Assembly (NCBI RefSeq): GCF_025998535.1
Contig: NZ_AP024233.1
Location: forward strand, 806,001-870,000
Direction of reading: 5' to 3'
DNA: 64,000 nucleotides
Source of the DNA: Desulfolithobacter dissulfuricans
Lineage (GTDB): Bacteria; Desulfobacterota; Desulfobulbia; Desulfobulbales; Desulfobulbaceae
Part shown: positions 16,997-26,745 of the stretch, one piece after another
Numbering within the stretch: the stretch's first letter is position 1
Layout: the number at the start of each line of letters is the position of its first letter
Translations under genes and position numbers: made by a program
Notes under the pieces: model-generated
The model's input: only the letters and a program-made list of their open reading frames with translations
What the model was told of the DNA's origin: nothing
The model's database searches: none

Positions 16997-19371
16997 ATGA
17001 CTGCGGAACAGCCAAAACAGGAAAAACGGATTGATCCCCAGAGCCTGGAAGTGCCCGAGGTCCTGCCCATCCTGCCTCTGCACGGTTTTGTCTTTTTTCC
17101 GGGCATGGGGTTTCCCCTGCAGGTATCCAGCGAATCTTCCCGGCAGCTGATCGACGAGGCTCTGCTGGGGGATCGGATGATCGGTCTGTTGCCCCATTCC
17201 GGGGAAGACTCCAGCAGCCAGGAGGATGTGGATACCGATGATCTCTACCAGGTGGGAGTGGTCGGCTATATCCACAAGATGACCAAATCCGAGGAGGGAG
17301 TGTACCAGGTGCTGGTCAGCGGAACGAAGAAGTTCCGTGTCCTGGAATACGTGCAGCGGGAACCCTTTCTCAAGGCCCGGGTGGAAGAGATTCCCATGGA
17401 GGTCAGGGAGGACAAGAAAATAGAGGCCCTCCTTCTGGGAATCCGCAACCAGTTCCAGAAACTGGTCAAGATGGCGCCGCTGCCTCAGGAAATCGGCATG
17501 ACCGTCTCGGCCCTGACCAACCCGTTCCACATCGCCTACCTGATCACCTCGCAGCTCAACCTGAAGATCAGCGAGGAGCAGGAGATCCTGGAGATCGAGG
17601 ACCTGGAGGAACTGTTGCTCCGGGTGGCCCGGGAGCTCAGCGACCGGATCGAGACCGTGGAGATGTCCAACAAGCTCCAGGAGTCCATCAAGAAGGACAT
17701 GGATGAGCGGCAGCGGGAATTTTACCTGCGCCAGCAGCTCCAGGCTATACGCAAGGAGCTTGGAGAGGGAGAGGACGACAAGGTCGAGATCCGCGAGCTG
17801 CGGGAGCGGGTGGAGAAGAAGGGCTTGACCGAAGAGGCCCGGGAAGCGGTGGAAAAGGAGCTCGAGCGGCTGGAACGGATTCCGCCTTCCTCGCCGGAAT
17901 ACACCGTGTCCCGCAACTATATCGACTGGATCCTGGAGCTGCCGTGGACCGAGTCCAGTAAGGATACCATTGACCTCGACAAGGCCGAAAAGGACCTGGA
18001 ACATGACCATTACGGGCTGGCCAAGATCAAGAAACGGATTCTCGAGTTTCTGGCGGTGCGTAAACTCAAGCCCGATATCCATGGTCCCATCCTCTGCTTT
18101 GTCGGTCCGCCGGGAGTAGGCAAGACCTCCCTGGGCCAGTCCATCGCCCGGACCATGAACCGCAAGTTCGTCCGGGTGGCCCTGGGCGGCGTGCGGGACG
18201 AGGCTGAGATCCGTGGCCACCGGCGGACCTACATCGGTGCCCTGCCGGGGCGGATCATCCAGAGCCTGAAAAAGGCCGGGACCAATAACCCTGTCTTCCT
18301 TCTCGACGAGATTGACAAACTGGGCAATGATTTCCGCGGCGATCCCTCCTCGGCCCTGCTTGAGGTCCTGGACCCGGAACAGAACTCGACTTTTACCGAT
18401 CATTACCTGGACATTGAGTTCGACCTTTCCAAGGTGATGTTCATCGCCACTGCCAATGTGCTGGACGCTATCCCCGGCCCCCTGCGGGACCGGATGGAGG
18501 TGGTGGACCTCTCCGGGTATACCGATCACGAAAAGACCATCATCGCGCGCCGCCACCTGTTGCCCAGGCAGCTCGAGGAACATGCCCTCGATGAAGATGA
18601 CCTGGACATCACCGATGAGGCGCTGCGGGTCATCATCCGCTCCTATACCCGCGAGGCAGGAGTGCGTAACCTGGAGCGGCAGATTGCCGCCATCTGCCGG
18701 GGGTGGCTACCGGAATTGCCCGGGGTAAAAGTGGAAAAACCGTGGTGACCCAGGAAAATCTCTATGATTTTCTTGGGCCGATCAAGTATTTTCCCGAGAT
18801 CAAGGCCCGAACCTGGGGACCCGGTCTGGCCACGGGGCTTGCCTGGACCCCGGTGGGCGGGGAGATCCTTTTTATCGAATCGGCGAGCATGAAGGGCAAG
18901 GGGTCCCTGACCCTGACCGGCAAACTCGGCGATGTGATGAAGGAGTCCGCCACCGCGGCCCTGACCTATATCCGTTCCCATGCGGGAGAGCTGGGAATAG
19001 ACGAAGATCTGTTTGCCAGGACCGACCTGCATGTGCATGTGCCCGAAGGGGCCATCCCCAAGGATGGACCGTCGGCCGGGGTGGCCATGGTCTCGGCGCT
19101 TGTTTCGGTGCTCACCGGTAAAACCGTCCGTCAGGATGTGGCCATGACCGGTGAGATCACCCTGCGCGGGGATGTCCTGCCGGTGGGCGGCATCAATGAA
19201 AAGGTCCTGGCAGCACTGAGAGCCGATATCAGGGAGATAATCCTGCCGGTACTGAATGAAAAGGATGTCACGGAAATTCCGGAGGATGTGCGGGAGGGGG
19301 TGGTCTTTCACTATCCGCACACCATTGCCGAGGTGCTGGACATCGTATTTGAAAAAGAGGCTGAAGCGTAA
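16997..19371 (+). CDS. lon: ATP-dependent Lon protease, split by a frameshift at 18699-18703
   Basis: Full-length Lon would be about 791 residues: N-terminal LON substrate-binding domain ([15 protein letters not shown]), coiled coil, AAA+ module with Walker [10 protein letters not shown] near residue 370 and Walker [10 protein letters not shown], then the protease domain with catalytic Ser in PKDGPSAG and Lys in [10 protein letters not shown]. The upstream frame runs to a stop at 18748, while the homologous sequence continues in the next frame from about 18703 ([13 protein letters not shown]) to 19371. Restoring one G in the run of five G at 18699-18703 rejoins both halves. Everything on both sides is intact, so a sequencing error is more likely than a dead gene. 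It follows hsp20 by 4 bp and its stop overlaps the ftsY start (TAATG). Confidence 0.93.
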
Positions 19372-20639
19372 TGCTTGGATGGTTTAAGAAGAAATTTGGC
19401 AAGAAACAGGAAGAACAGAAAGGCCCGGTTCAGGCTGAAGAGAGCGTAGCAGCAAAAGCGGTGTCCGAGGTGGGGGAGGAGAGGCCGGAATCCGGGCCAC
19501 AGACGCCACCGGAACCAGTGGATGTCTCGGCACCGCCTACCCCCGCCGGAGAGCCCCTCCCGGAAAAGGAAGCCGTCGAAGCAGAGTCGGCAGAGCCTGG
19601 AAAAGAACAGGAACCAGCCGCAGAAGAAGCTCTGGTTAAAACTGGGCCCTCAGCCACCCGGCCGGACACCGGGGAGCAGGAAAAACCGGTCCGGAAATCC
19701 ATGTTCCAGCGGCTGCAGGAGCGGCTCAGCAAGACCCGCGAAACCCTGGCCAGTCGGCTGGATACCCTGTTTCTTGGCAAAAAACAGATCGATGAAGAGC
19801 TGCTGGACGAGCTTGAAGAAATCCTGATAACCGCTGATCTCGGGGTGCGGACCACCCAGGAACTGCTCGATGCGGCCAGGACCCGGGTCAAGCGGGACCA
19901 GCTCAGCGACCCCCAGGCCCTCAAGGAGGTGTTGCGGGAGAAGATTTATGAGTATCTCCAGGCCTCGGATCAGCCGGCCGAACTGGTCATGCCGGAAAGC
20001 GGACCTTTCGTGATCATGGTGGTCGGTGTCAACGGTGTCGGCAAGACCACCAGTATCGGCAAGATCGCGGCCAAATTTGTCCGTTCCGGCCAGTCGGTTC
20101 TGCTGGTGGCCGGGGATACCTTCCGGGCCGCGGCCATAGATCAGCTCAAGATCTGGGGTGACCGGGTCGGGGTGGATGTTGTGGCCCGCGATCCGGGATC
20201 AGATCCCTCCTCGGTGGTCTATGAGGGCCTGGAATACGGGGTGGCCAACGACATCGACGTGATCATCATCGACACGGCCGGTCGTCTGCACACCAGTGTC
20301 AACCTTATGGAAGAGCTGAAAAAAATCCGGCGGGTGATCGGCAAAAAAATGGCGGGGGCACCCCATGAGGTGATGCTCGTTCTCGATGCCACCACCGGTC
20401 AGAACAGTATATCCCAGGCCAGGATGTTCAGCGAAGCCGTCGGGGTGACCGGCCTGACCCTGACCAAGCTTGACGGTACCGCCAAAGGTGGTATCGTGGC
20501 CAACATATGCCGGGAGCTCGGTATTCCAGTCCGGTTCATCGGTATAGGTGAGCAGATCGACGATCTGCGTGATTTTGACGCCAGGGAATTTGTTGACGCA
20601 CTGTTCAACAGGGAACCCGACGAAACCAGACAGAGCTGA
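19371..20639 (+). CDS. ftsY: Signal recognition particle receptor FtsY
   Basis: 422-residue SRP receptor that delivers ribosome-nascent chain complexes to the Sec translocon. Acidic N-terminal A domain (about residues 20-110, Glu/Pro-rich), then the NG domain: [15 protein letters not shown] near residue 217, [23 protein letters not shown], and [10 protein letters not shown]. The length and order are standard. The ATG overlaps the lon stop. Confidence 0.96.
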   Translation: MLGWFKKKFGKKQEEQKGPVQAEESVAAKAVSEVGEERPESGPQTPPEPVDVSAPPTPAGEPLPEKEAVEAESAEPGKEQEPAAEEALVKTGPSATRPDTGEQEKPVRKSMFQRLQERLSKTRETLASRLDTLFLGKKQIDEELLDELEEILITADLGVRTTQELLDAARTRVKRDQLSDPQALKEVLREKIYEYLQASDQPAELVMPESGPFVIMVVGVNGVGKTTSIGKIAAKFVRSGQSVLLVAGDTFRAAAIDQLKIWGDRVGVDVVARDPGSDPSSVVYEGLEYGVANDIDVIIIDTAGRLHTSVNLMEELKKIRRVIGKKMAGAPHEVMLVLDATTGQNSISQARMFSEAVGVTGLTLTKLDGTAKGGIVANICRELGIPVRFIGIGEQIDDLRDFDAREFVDALFNREPDETRQS

Positions 20640-20817
20640 AAAGAACACCACTGCCATGGCACCGCCTGTATATCCTTTCTACTGCCGGCTCAGACGTCCT
20701 GCCACCGCTGCGACGGGCTGCTGCCCTTCGCCGGACGGACAGTCGAGAACGGCCGGGAAGGATCTGTTCTCCCTGCTGCTCCTGTAACCCCTCAAACCTG
20801 TTTTTTCTTCCTCTTCC

Positions 20818-21657
20818 ATGGAATATCGACGACATAACCAGCCCGGCTGTGGTGGTTGCCTCCTGATCACGGCCCTGATTCTCCTTGCCACCGGCGGTCT
20901 GCCGGCGGTGGCCAATTTTTTCGGCTTTCTTTTTCTCTCCGGCCTGATCGGCGTTCTGCTGCTCATTGCCGCCTTTTTCGGCTTTTCCTGGTACGTGCAG
21001 CGCCGGGTCTCCATGTACGAGGCCTCCCAGACCGAGACCCACAAGCGTTTTGTCCACCTGCTGGTCCATATCCTGGTCAAGATGGCCCAGGCCGATGGCC
21101 ATTTCACCAAGGCCGAGCTCAAGACCATGCTGAACTTCTTCCAGTACTCCCTGCGCTACAACCAGGACCAGATGTACTGGGTCAAGCAGCTGATCAAGGA
21201 TGCCCGGGACGCGGATGTGGACATGAACCAGTTGCTCACCGAATTCCGCAACTCCTTTGCCTATGAACCGCGGTTGATCCTCCTGGAGCTGATCTACCAG
21301 CTCATCTACACCAAGCAGCCACCTGATCCGGCCGAGCTTGCCCAGGCCAGGCGCATCGCCCAGTTCCTGCAGATTTCCGTCTATGACCAGCGGACCATCG
21401 AGGCGAAATACCAGTATCGTCAGCGTCGGGAAACAGCCACCGCCGCTTCCAACGAGGAACATTACTATGCGGTCCTGGGCCTGGAGGTCGGGGCGGATTT
21501 TGTCGCCATCAAAAAGGCGTACCGGAAGCTGTCCATGCAGTATCATCCGGACAAGGTCAGTCATCTCGGCGAGGAGTTCAAGCGGGTTGCCGAGGAGAAG
21601 ATGAAGGAGATCAACGCGGCTTACGATTATTTCAAGCGCAAGTACAACGGCAAATAA
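20818..21657 (+). CDS. Membrane-anchored DnaJ/TerB-type co-chaperone (DjlA-like)
   Basis: 279 residues. Two adjacent membrane helices near the N-terminus ([20 protein letters not shown] and [20 protein letters not shown]), a TerB-like helical domain ([23 protein letters not shown]...), and a C-terminal J domain with the HPD tripeptide (MQYHPDKV) that stimulates DnaK. This is the DjlA domain order. It follows ftsY after a 178-bp gap with no evident features. Confidence 0.88.
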   Translation: MEYRRHNQPGCGGCLLITALILLATGGLPAVANFFGFLFLSGLIGVLLLIAAFFGFSWYVQRRVSMYEASQTETHKRFVHLLVHILVKMAQADGHFTKAELKTMLNFFQYSLRYNQDQMYWVKQLIKDARDADVDMNQLLTEFRNSFAYEPRLILLELIYQLIYTKQPPDPAELAQARRIAQFLQISVYDQRTIEAKYQYRQRRETATAASNEEHYYAVLGLEVGADFVAIKKAYRKLSMQYHPDKVSHLGEEFKRVAEEKMKEINAAYDYFKRKYNGK

Positions 21658-21843
21658 CCGGCGCCGGCCGGTAAAAGTCCTGCAAGGCGTGGCCTGCAGC
21701 AAGGGTCTCCCCGCCAGGCGCAGAGGGCAGGTCTTTTCCTGGTGTACCGCTACCCCATTGTGCCTCCCGGGCACCATCCGTGGGCGGATTTTCTTTTGTC
21801 TCCTGTCCTGGAGGAGATGAAAAATATCTGGTTATTTAGTACG

Positions 21844-21872
21844 TTGACGTTGTTGATCCCCAACCGTACAAT
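21844..21872 (+). promoter_or_regulatory. Sigma-70 promoter for the aminotransferase gene
   Basis: TTGACG - 17 bp - TACAAT, with optimal spacing; the ATG lies 30 bp past the -10 box. It occupies the end of the 21658-21902 gap. Confidence 0.7.
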
Positions 21873-21902
21873 TTTACTCAGTTGCTAAAGCAGGAAGGTA
21901 CT

Positions 21903-23084
21903 ATGTCAGTTTCCAAGAAGATGCAGATGTTTGCGGAAAAATCGTCCTGGATCCGCAAGATGTTTGAAGAGGGCGCCCGGATGAAGGCGGAGTTCGGTGA
22001 TGAGAAAGTGTTTGATTTTTCCCTGGGCAACCCCGATGTTCCGCCGCCGCCCAGGTTCACCGAGGTTTTGCGGGAACTGGTGGAGGAAGACAGGCCCGGG
22101 ATGCATGCCTACATGCCAAACGGGGGCCTTCCCTGGGTCCGTGAGGCCCTGGCCGCCAAATTGTCCCAGGAGCAGGGGGTGGAGATCGGTGCCGGAGAGG
22201 TGCTCATGACCTGTGGGGCGGCCGGAGCGCTCAACGTGGTGATGAAGGCCCTGCTTGATCCCGGCGACGAGGTGATCATCCTGTCGCCGTTTTTTGTCGA
22301 ATACAATTTCTATGTCGACAACCACGGGGGCCAGACAAAGATTGTGCCCACCGACGAGGAGTTCTGTCTCGACCTCGGGGCCATCGAGGCCGCACTGTCC
22401 GAAAAGACCAAGGCCGTGCTGATCAACAGCCCCAACAATCCCACCGGGCAGGTCTATTCCCGGGAGTCCCTGGCCGCGCTCGGGCGGCTCCTGGATGAGG
22501 CCGGCGAGAAGTTCTGCACCACCATCTACCTGATCTCCGACGAACCGTACCGCAAGATAGTCTTTGATGACTGTGAAGTGCCCTCGATCATGGAGGCCAC
22601 GGATAACTCCATTGTGGTCTCATCCTATTCCAAGGATCTTTCTCTGCCCGGCGAGCGGATCGGCTACCTGGCCGTGCATCCGGAGATTTTTGAAAAGACC
22701 ATGCTGCTCGACGCCCTGACCCTGGCCAATCGGATCCTTGGCTTTGTCAATGCCCCGGCCCTGATGCAGCGGGTGGTGGAACGGCTCCAGGACGAGACCG
22801 TGGATACCTCTATCTATGCCCGAAGGCGGGAGATCTTCTGCAGGGTTCTCGACGAGGCCGGGTTTGAGTATGTCCGGCCCAGGGGTGCCTTTTATCTCTT
22901 TCCTAAAACGCCCATCGATGATGTGGAGTTCTGTGGTCTGCTGCAGGAGGAGAAGATCCTTGCCGTCCCGGGTCGCGGGTTCGGGGCGCCGGGCTATATC
23001 CGCTTGGCCTTCTGCGTGCCCGATGACGTGATCGAGCGCTCGGCGGACGGTTTCAAGCGGGCCATGGAGAAGTGCCGGCGCTGA
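21903..23084 (+). CDS. PLP-dependent aminotransferase, class I/II
   Basis: 393-residue cytosolic fold-type I aminotransferase. Conserved: substrate-loop FSLGNPDVPPP, cofactor-contact NSPNNPTGQVYS, SDEPYRKIVFD and the PLP lysine in SSYSKDLSLPGERIG near residue 245. Start is taken at the ATG at 21903 with GGAAGG upstream rather than the in-frame ATG at 21882. Closest in character to the aspartate/alanine-type group; the true amino donor and acceptor cannot be read from sequence. Single gene with its own promoter. Confidence 0.9.
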   Translation: MSVSKKMQMFAEKSSWIRKMFEEGARMKAEFGDEKVFDFSLGNPDVPPPPRFTEVLRELVEEDRPGMHAYMPNGGLPWVREALAAKLSQEQGVEIGAGEVLMTCGAAGALNVVMKALLDPGDEVIILSPFFVEYNFYVDNHGGQTKIVPTDEEFCLDLGAIEAALSEKTKAVLINSPNNPTGQVYSRESLAALGRLLDEAGEKFCTTIYLISDEPYRKIVFDDCEVPSIMEATDNSIVVSSYSKDLSLPGERIGYLAVHPEIFEKTMLLDALTLANRILGFVNAPALMQRVVERLQDETVDTSIYARRREIFCRVLDEAGFEYVRPRGAFYLFPKTPIDDVEFCGLLQEEKILAVPGRGFGAPGYIRLAFCVPDDVIERSADGFKRAMEKCRR

Positions 23085-23147
23085 TGCGAAAAGGTCTCAG
23101 GCCGGCTCCACAGGTGACCGCCCCGGGACGGTGTCGCCGCGGCCAGG

Positions 23148-24500
23148 TTATATCCTGTCGGCCCTCCGGATGATATCACACAGTTCCAGGGCAATGGTGG
23201 AGATCTCTTTCTGATCCTCGCCTTCCACCATGACCCGGATCACCGGCTCGGTTCCTGACGGCCGCACCAGGATGCGGCCCCGGGAACCGAGCTGCTCTTC
23301 CTTTTCCCTGAGCGCCTCCGGAAATCCCTGGATCTGTTCCGGGGCCACCTTGCTCGACATGCGGACATTCTCCAGGACCTGGGGATAGCTGGTCATGATC
23401 CTGGCCAGTTCGGAGAGCGGCTGATTTTTCTTGATCATGATGGCCAGGAGCTGCAGTCCGGCAAGGATACCGTCACCAGTGGTGTTGTGATCGAGAAAGA
23501 CCAGGTGACCGGACTGCTCGCCACCAAAGTTATACCCCCGGGCCCGCATGGTCTCCACCACGTAACGGTCGCCCACCTTGGTCCGGACCAGGTGCCCCCC
23601 CATCTCTTCCATGGCCTTTTCCAGGCCCATGTTGCTCATCACCGTCGCCACCAGAGTCTTCTTTTTCAGCTTACGCCGTTTCATCAGCTCGGCCGCGCAG
23701 ATGGCCATGATATGATCCCCGTCGACAATCTCACCATGTTCGTCGCAGACGATGAGCCGGTCGCCGTCGCCGTCCAGAGCCAGGCCGATATCGGCTCCCA
23801 GTTTCTTGACCTTTTCGGCCATGATCTCCGGGTGCAGGGCGCCGCACTGCTGGTTGATGTTCTTGCCGTCGGGATTGATGCCGATGCAGGTCACCCTGGC
23901 GCCGAGCTCGGAGAAGACGTAGGGCGCCACCTTGTAGGTGGCCCCGTGGGCGCAGTCGAGCACGATATGGAACTCATCCAGGGTGTATTTTTTCGGAAAG
24001 GTGTTTTTCAGGAAGACGATGTAGCGGCCCTTGGCATCGTCGATCCGCGAGGCCTTGCCCACCTCGTCGGCCACCGGCCGCAGGGCGGCCATCTTCTGTG
24101 AAAAGATCAGGTCCTCGATGTCGGCCTCCAGTTCGTCGGGCAGCTTGAAACCGTCACTGGAGAAGATCTTGATACCGTTGTCCTGGAACGGATTATGCGA
24201 GGCCGAGATGACCACCCCGGCATCGGCACGCATGGAGGTGGTGATAAAGGCAATGCCCGGGGTGGGCAGGGGGCCGACCAGCTGGACATTGACGCCCATG
24301 GAACAGATACCGGCCGCCAGGGCGTTTTCGATCATGTAGCCGGACAACCGGGTGTCCTTGCCGATGACGATGTGGTGGCCCTTGGTGTTGGTCTTGACGA
24401 TAAAGGCAATGGCCCGGCCAATTTGCATGGCGATTTCCGTGGTCATGGGGTAGATGTTGGCGACCCCGCGTACGCCGTCGGTTCCAAAGAGTTTTCGCAT
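23148..24500 (-). CDS. glmM: Phosphoglucosamine mutase GlmM
   Basis: 450-residue enzyme that converts glucosamine-6-P to glucosamine-1-P for UDP-GlcNAc, peptidoglycan and lipid A synthesis. Active-site Ser101 in ISASHNP, metal loop DGDGDR (near residue 242), sugar loop GGEQSGH and phosphate loop [12 protein letters not shown]. Standard length. It is the last gene of a cdaA-ybbR-glmM operon; in other bacteria GlmM binds and inhibits CdaA. Confidence 0.97.
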   Translation of the reverse strand: MRKLFGTDGVRGVANIYPMTTEIAMQIGRAIAFIVKTNTKGHHIVIGKDTRLSGYMIENALAAGICSMGVNVQLVGPLPTPGIAFITTSMRADAGVVISASHNPFQDNGIKIFSSDGFKLPDELEADIEDLIFSQKMAALRPVADEVGKASRIDDAKGRYIVFLKNTFPKKYTLDEFHIVLDCAHGATYKVAPYVFSELGARVTCIGINPDGKNINQQCGALHPEIMAEKVKKLGADIGLALDGDGDRLIVCDEHGEIVDGDHIMAICAAELMKRRKLKKKTLVATVMSNMGLEKAMEEMGGHLVRTKVGDRYVVETMRARGYNFGGEQSGHLVFLDHNTTGDGILAGLQLLAIMIKKNQPLSELARIMTSYPQVLENVRMSSKVAPEQIQGFPEALREKEEQLGSRGRILVRPSGTEPVIRVMVEGEDQKEISTIALELCDIIRRADRI

Positions 24501-24580
24501 GGTCTTCTCTGAATTTTGAGTGTTGAGTTTTTTTGAAATTGTCGGTCAGGCCAGCTGACGCAGCCTTGCGCCCGGTACTG

Positions 24581-25639
24581 TCAGTGCGGACTTTCTTTTG
24601 CTTTTTCCGGTTGCGAGTCGCTGTCCTTTTTTGTGGTCGCCTTTGGGGGTACGGCCTTTTCTGGTCCCTTGTTTTCAGCCTTTTTCCTGGCCGGGGTCTT
24701 TTCCAGCAGGGGAATGACCAGAACCTGTTCCGGCCGGGTGGCAATGATCTTGATCGGCTCGTGGCCCGGAACGTTGACGCCATTGACCGTCACCGGCAGT
24801 TTTTTGGGCCCGGCCAGGTTTTTCACGGTCAGTGAGGCCCGAAACAGCATGGATAGCTCCGGGGTGTCGCGGACAAGGTTTTCCGGAATCGAAGCCACCA
24901 CCGAGACCGTGCTTGGTTTGACCTGGACCGGAAATTCCGGCGTGCGGACGTTGACCGGAATGGAATGAACGGTCCTTTCGACAAATTTTTCCCGCACCTC
25001 GAGCTTGACCGTGACAACTGTCTCGCCTATGAGGTCGAGCAGTTCCTGGGACAGGTTCAGATGGACCTGCAAGGTGGTGGAATGGTCGAGTCCGTCCAGA
25101 TTGATCACGTAGGTGGTCAGGGCGCTGGTGGAGTCCAGGACCGCCTTGGGACCCGAGATGGTCAGGTGATCCGGTTCAAGGGTGATCTTGCTCAGCACAT
25201 AGCCAGGCGCCGGACTGCCTTCGGTGATGGGATTGATGGGCAGATCCTTCTGGACCAGCTGGTCGAGCAGCAGGGTGATGTTGGCCGGCTGCAGCCTGAG
25301 CACCGTTATACCGCGGGGAAAGGGGATGGAATCGGGATCGTTCTGGACTACCACCGTGCCCGGCTTGGCCCCGGAGAGGTCGATGGGCCGGGTGATGTTC
25401 TGATTGCGGATTTCCTGGATCAGGCTGCGGGGACCACGGATGGAGACCTCGATTTCTTTTTTGAACTGATTGGATATGACCAGGTCGGCCGGCAGGTTCA
25501 GGATCTCGATGGGCACCTGGATATTGATGTCCACCTGGTCTTCGCCCACGACGAAAAACCAGAGAAAGATACCCAGGCACAGGGAGATGGCCTTGAGGGC
25601 CAGGTCCTTGGGGGCAGTGCGGAACGGCAGTCGAGTCAT
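24581..25639 (-). CDS. YbbR-domain protein (CdaR-like)
   Basis: 352-residue membrane-anchored protein. One N-terminal membrane helix (LALKAISLCLGIFLWFFVVG) followed by about four extracytoplasmic YbbR repeats and a Lys/Glu/Pro-rich tail (about 40 residues). In other bacteria CdaR regulates the diadenylate cyclase CdaA; here it lies between cdaA and glmM in the conserved order. The low-complexity charged tail is longer than usual. Confidence 0.88.
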   Translation of the reverse strand: MTRLPFRTAPKDLALKAISLCLGIFLWFFVVGEDQVDINIQVPIEILNLPADLVISNQFKKEIEVSIRGPRSLIQEIRNQNITRPIDLSGAKPGTVVVQNDPDSIPFPRGITVLRLQPANITLLLDQLVQKDLPINPITEGSPAPGYVLSKITLEPDHLTISGPKAVLDSTSALTTYVINLDGLDHSTTLQVHLNLSQELLDLIGETVVTVKLEVREKFVERTVHSIPVNVRTPEFPVQVKPSTVSVVASIPENLVRDTPELSMLFRASLTVKNLAGPKKLPVTVNGVNVPGHEPIKIIATRPEQVLVIPLLEKTPARKKAENKGPEKAVPPKATTKKDSDSQPEKAKESPH

Positions 25640-25735
25640 TGTGTTAATCCGTGGGGTCGCAGTGAGGGCTCATGTCTCCGTTATCTCTTCCGAGGCTCTG
25701 CCAGGCCGGGGCTATCCTCTGTTTTCTCCCCGCTG

Positions 25736-26542
25736 TCACGGGTTGGAAGTCCGGGATTTGCCAAGCCAGCTTTTCCACGCCGGCGTCGTGGACTGCTGGT
25801 GGATGAAAATGGACTGCAGGGATTTGGTCAGGGCTTCCTCGTCCCGCAGGGTGGTTATCCTGCCGTCCATGACCAGCGATATCTCCTGTGTTTCCTCGGA
25901 GACCACGATGATGACCGCATCGGTCTCTTCGGACAGTCCCAGTGCCGCCCGGTGCCGGGTGCCGTAGCGTTTGTCGATGTCCGGGTTCTGGCTCAGCGGC
26001 AGCAGGCAGCCGGCCGAATGGATGCGGCCCTTGCGGATCACCACCCCGCCGTCGTGCATGGGCGAGGCGGGCAGAAAGATGGCCACCAGCAGTTCACGGA
26101 CCATGCGGGCATCCAGGTAGTAGCCCGATTCGATGTAGTCGAGCAGTCCGGCTTCCTGTTCAATGACAATAAGGGCCCCGATCCGGCGGCGGGCCATGTA
26201 GAAGGCGGCCTTGATGATCTCGTTGAGGTCATGGGCGGCCACGTTGTGCATCTTGTGGAACGGGGTCTGGCCAACCTGGGTCAGTACCCGTCTGATGTCG
26301 TGCTGGAAGACGATGATGATGATCAGCAGGATCGAGCTGAGAAAGGTGCGCAGCAGCCAGTGCAGGGTCAGGAGGTCGAGCTGCTTGGAGATGAAATAGA
26401 TAACCGTGATCACAACGAGACCAAGCAGCATCTGCACCGCCCGGGTGCCGCGGATCAGGAGCATGATCCGATAGATGATATAGGAAACGATCAGGATATC
26501 AACGATATCCTGCCATCTGATTGATCTGAGAACGTCGAGCAT
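25736..26542 (-). CDS. cdaA: Diadenylate cyclase CdaA (c-di-AMP synthase)
   Basis: Membrane-bound DAC-domain enzyme making c-di-AMP from two ATP. Three N-terminal membrane helices (VDILIVSYIIYRIMLLI, MLLGLVVITVIYFI, LSSILLIIIIVF), then the DAC domain with active-site motifs MHDGGVVI and GTRHRAALG. Start chosen at the ATG at 26542 (MLDVLRSIRWQDIVDIL), which matches the family; the frame is open to 26653. No strong ribosome site. First gene of the cdaA-ybbR-glmM cluster, divergent from the AsmA-like gene. Confidence 0.93.
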   Translation of the reverse strand: MLDVLRSIRWQDIVDILIVSYIIYRIMLLIRGTRAVQMLLGLVVITVIYFISKQLDLLTLHWLLRTFLSSILLIIIIVFQHDIRRVLTQVGQTPFHKMHNVAAHDLNEIIKAAFYMARRRIGALIVIEQEAGLLDYIESGYYLDARMVRELLVAIFLPASPMHDGGVVIRKGRIHSAGCLLPLSQNPDIDKRYGTRHRAALGLSEETDAVIIVVSEETQEISLVMDGRITTLRDEEALTKSLQSIFIHQQSTTPAWKSWLGKSRTSNP

Positions 26543-26745
26543 CGAGGGGGGTGCGGAGAAGAGGTTGCGTCTGGTTGTTACAATGTGTTCAATATGCTTT
26601 AAATTTAGCATGTTAAACAGCGATTGAACAGAAAAATAAAAGAGACGCCGCAAATTTTCTAATCTGGTATAGTATGGCGCAAACAGGCTGCCCGCCGGTG
26701 AGGACTGCAGCCCAGCAACTTTCTTATTATGCTTGAAATCTTTCG

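Noticed and set aside
16970-18583. 537-codon minus-strand frame
   Set aside because: Shadow of lon.
24965-26524. 519-codon plus-strand frame
   Set aside because: Antisense to cdaA and ybbR, which are clear; composition is that of a GC-rich shadow frame.
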